Below, one piece after another: positions 63,801 through 64,000 of a stretch of DNA of 64,000 nt (position 1 is the first letter of the stretch; each line of letters starts with the position of its first letter). The stretch spans positions 1-64,000 of the forward strand of contig JABTBR010000021.1 in assembly GCA_013284265.1 (NCBI GenBank), given 5' to 3'. The notes beneath the pieces were generated by a model, which was not told where the DNA came from, did not search any database, and worked only from the letters and a program-made list of their open reading frames with translations. The position numbers and the translations under genes were made by a program. This DNA is from Oxalobacteraceae bacterium. GTDB lineage: Bacteria; Pseudomonadota; Gammaproteobacteria; Burkholderiales; Burkholderiaceae_D.

Positions 63801-64000
63801 TAGCCCAGCATGCGCTCGGCGGCGGGATTGAACAGGCGGATGATCCCTTGCGTATCGGTGGCGATGATCGCATACGAGGCATGGGCCAGGATGGCCCGCT
63901 GCAGGATCGTCACCGATTCGATCTGGGCCGTCCGCAGGCGCACCTGGGCTTCCAGCGTGGCGTTCAATTCATGGATCTGGCGATTGATTTCCTTCTGCGC
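60827..64000 (-). CDS. Hybrid sensor kinase (PAS-PAS-HisKA-REC-REC-Hpt), partial
   Basis: Frame open to the right edge, so the N-terminus is missing (likely a membrane sensor plus coiled linker: EINRQIHELNATLEAQVRLR). Visible order: PAS, PAS_3, HisKA with His about 322 of the visible part (MSHEIRSPMNAV), HATPase_c, REC1 (DVIFVDWHMHG), REC2 (LMDIQMPEMDGY), and Hpt (LHSLKGVAGTVG). A short DKV repeat sits before Hpt. It probably passes phosphate to the diguanylate cyclase behind it. Confidence 0.92.
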   Translation of the reverse strand, partial: AQKEINRQIHELNATLEAQVRLRTAQIESVTILQRAILAHASYAIIATDTQGIIRLFNPAAERMLGYAAAELVGHYTPAILHDGAEVAARAVLLSQELGREIAVGFDVFVAKARLDMGDESAWTYLRKDGSRFPVLLSVSALRGEDGGINGYLGIASDISVRAQDQRTLVAARDQLLNAAEVAELGIWSWSLAEDVIEWNERMYVFYDVPLSRRGEGLRYEDWRSRVHPEDVGGAEAKLRAAIDGSGKYDPVFRILRADGQLRYIQAAASVERDAQGKAVRVLGINRDITSQYEAEEVLRVAKLEADVANRAKSEFLANMSHEIRSPMNAVLGMLTLLKQTELAPKQFDYADKAEVAGRTLLGILNDILDFSRVEAGKLALDLHPFSMDQMLRETGVILSANVGERDIDIRYELAADLPEWVTGDSMRLQQVLINLAGNAVKFTQQGEVVIKVGLLATDGASGPEADPLALRLGFSIRDTGIGISAEQCQRIFDGFSQAEASTARRYGGSGLGLAICQRLVSLMDGLLTVESTVGQGSTFSFSISCRRAAAAAAPQRDLSTLRGLSCLVIDDHQSARESMIAMLGKFGWNVDAVDSGEQALAALQGQDGNNYDVIFVDWHMHGIDGWETCLRIRKVLPADRPTPIIMVTAHGHNVQMMQQDGAQGVLDGVVIKPVTGSMLFDAVADAGAALHLFGITAHGVKVGQRRLIGLRLLVVEDNPTNQQVAFELLSNDGASVEVAGDGRAAIEAVRHASPAFDCVLMDIQMPEMDGYTAARAIRGELAMRDLPIIAMTANALDSDRKDALDAGMNDHVGKPFDLTHLVATILRHTGRPPAAIDAVDKVDKVDKVEPSSAVHLQRPGINGERALARFGGNALFYRRALRHFVAEIAEVIAQLPAVLPEERQRPAAAALHSLKGVAGTVGADALADVADRMERSLHGEFSAASWALAHAQLVVAAEQAGQDGRDLAQQLEGDTPSGSGDGVDMAGLPAALVTLRQLLDNSSLDALSLFEQLQRDFGERMRAEFAPLNSAIEQFEFAIAVQQCDTILKQLSSEPS
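61452..61478. repeat. 9-bp tandem repeat in kinase linker
   Basis: Three exact copies of TCGACCTTA (61452-61478) and a partial fourth encode a VDKVDKVDK stretch in frame. Copy number could vary without a frameshift. Confidence 0.85.

Overview
The window looks like a chromosomal segment of a betaproteobacterium of the Oxalobacteraceae (Massilia/Duganella/Janthinobacterium type). The reasons are high-GC coding DNA with strong third-position bias, a 4.5S RNA gene beside dnaX, PEP-CTERM surface proteins, a ZTP riboswitch on glyA, a RibBX-type riboflavin gene and many cyclic-di-GMP proteins. Genus is inferred, not shown.

Layout. 1-5.8 kb: tRNA-Ser, a GGDEF-EAL protein with an HDOD partner, and a Cache-type two-component pair divergent from cstA-ybdD (5.97-8.27 kb), probably a pyruvate/peptide uptake module with its sensor. 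8.7-11.4 kb: a compact operon of a ThiF-like E1 enzyme, a nitroreductase-like protein and a membrane-anchored hexapeptide acyltransferase; its pathway is not known to me. 11.5-15.1 kb: three tandem PEP-CTERM paralogues, each behind a good sigma-54 promoter with a second conserved element exactly 60 bp upstream. 15.3-22.0 kb: a glycosyltransferase, then a hybrid kinase cotranscribed with a REC-PAS-GGDEF-EAL protein. 22.1-28.8 kb (minus strand): CoA-transferase, recR, ybaB, dnaX, 4.5S RNA and ubiD. 29.3-36.0 kb: a lytic transglycosylase, a deaminase, and riboflavin genes ribD-ribE and ribBX-ribH-nusB. 36.1-41.6 kb: a type IV pilus minor-pilin cluster (pilV-pilW-pilX-pilY1-pilE-fimT) with a short PilY1. 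41.8-43.9 kb: nrdR and glyA behind a ZTP riboswitch. 44.1-50.4 kb: an SDR enzyme and the complete ybgC-tolQRAB-pal-cpoB envelope operon.

The accessory region is 50.9-57.25 kb, an AT-richer insertion bounded by identical tRNA-Lys genes. It carries a Shedu-family (SduA/DUF4263) anti-phage nuclease, a downstream protein with a HEPN-type RX6H RNase motif, a lipoprotein alpha/beta hydrolase, a glycine-zipper protein with a small partner (toxin/immunity-like), and a truncated di-haem cytochrome gene. I consider the Shedu-HEPN pair the best candidate for an undescribed combined defence system. Beyond the island lie an esterase, a periplasmic binding protein, a YdeI-like protein, a PleD-like diguanylate cyclase and a large hybrid kinase running off the right edge.

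Five copies of an asymmetric palindromic repeat built on GGGTCGTACCC or GGGTCTGACCC cores lie just after stop codons, and one MITE-like element with 15-bp inverted ends lies between the 4.5S RNA and ubiD. Signalling is a theme of the window: it holds three GGDEF proteins, two with EAL domains, one EAL/HDOD protein and three histidine kinases.
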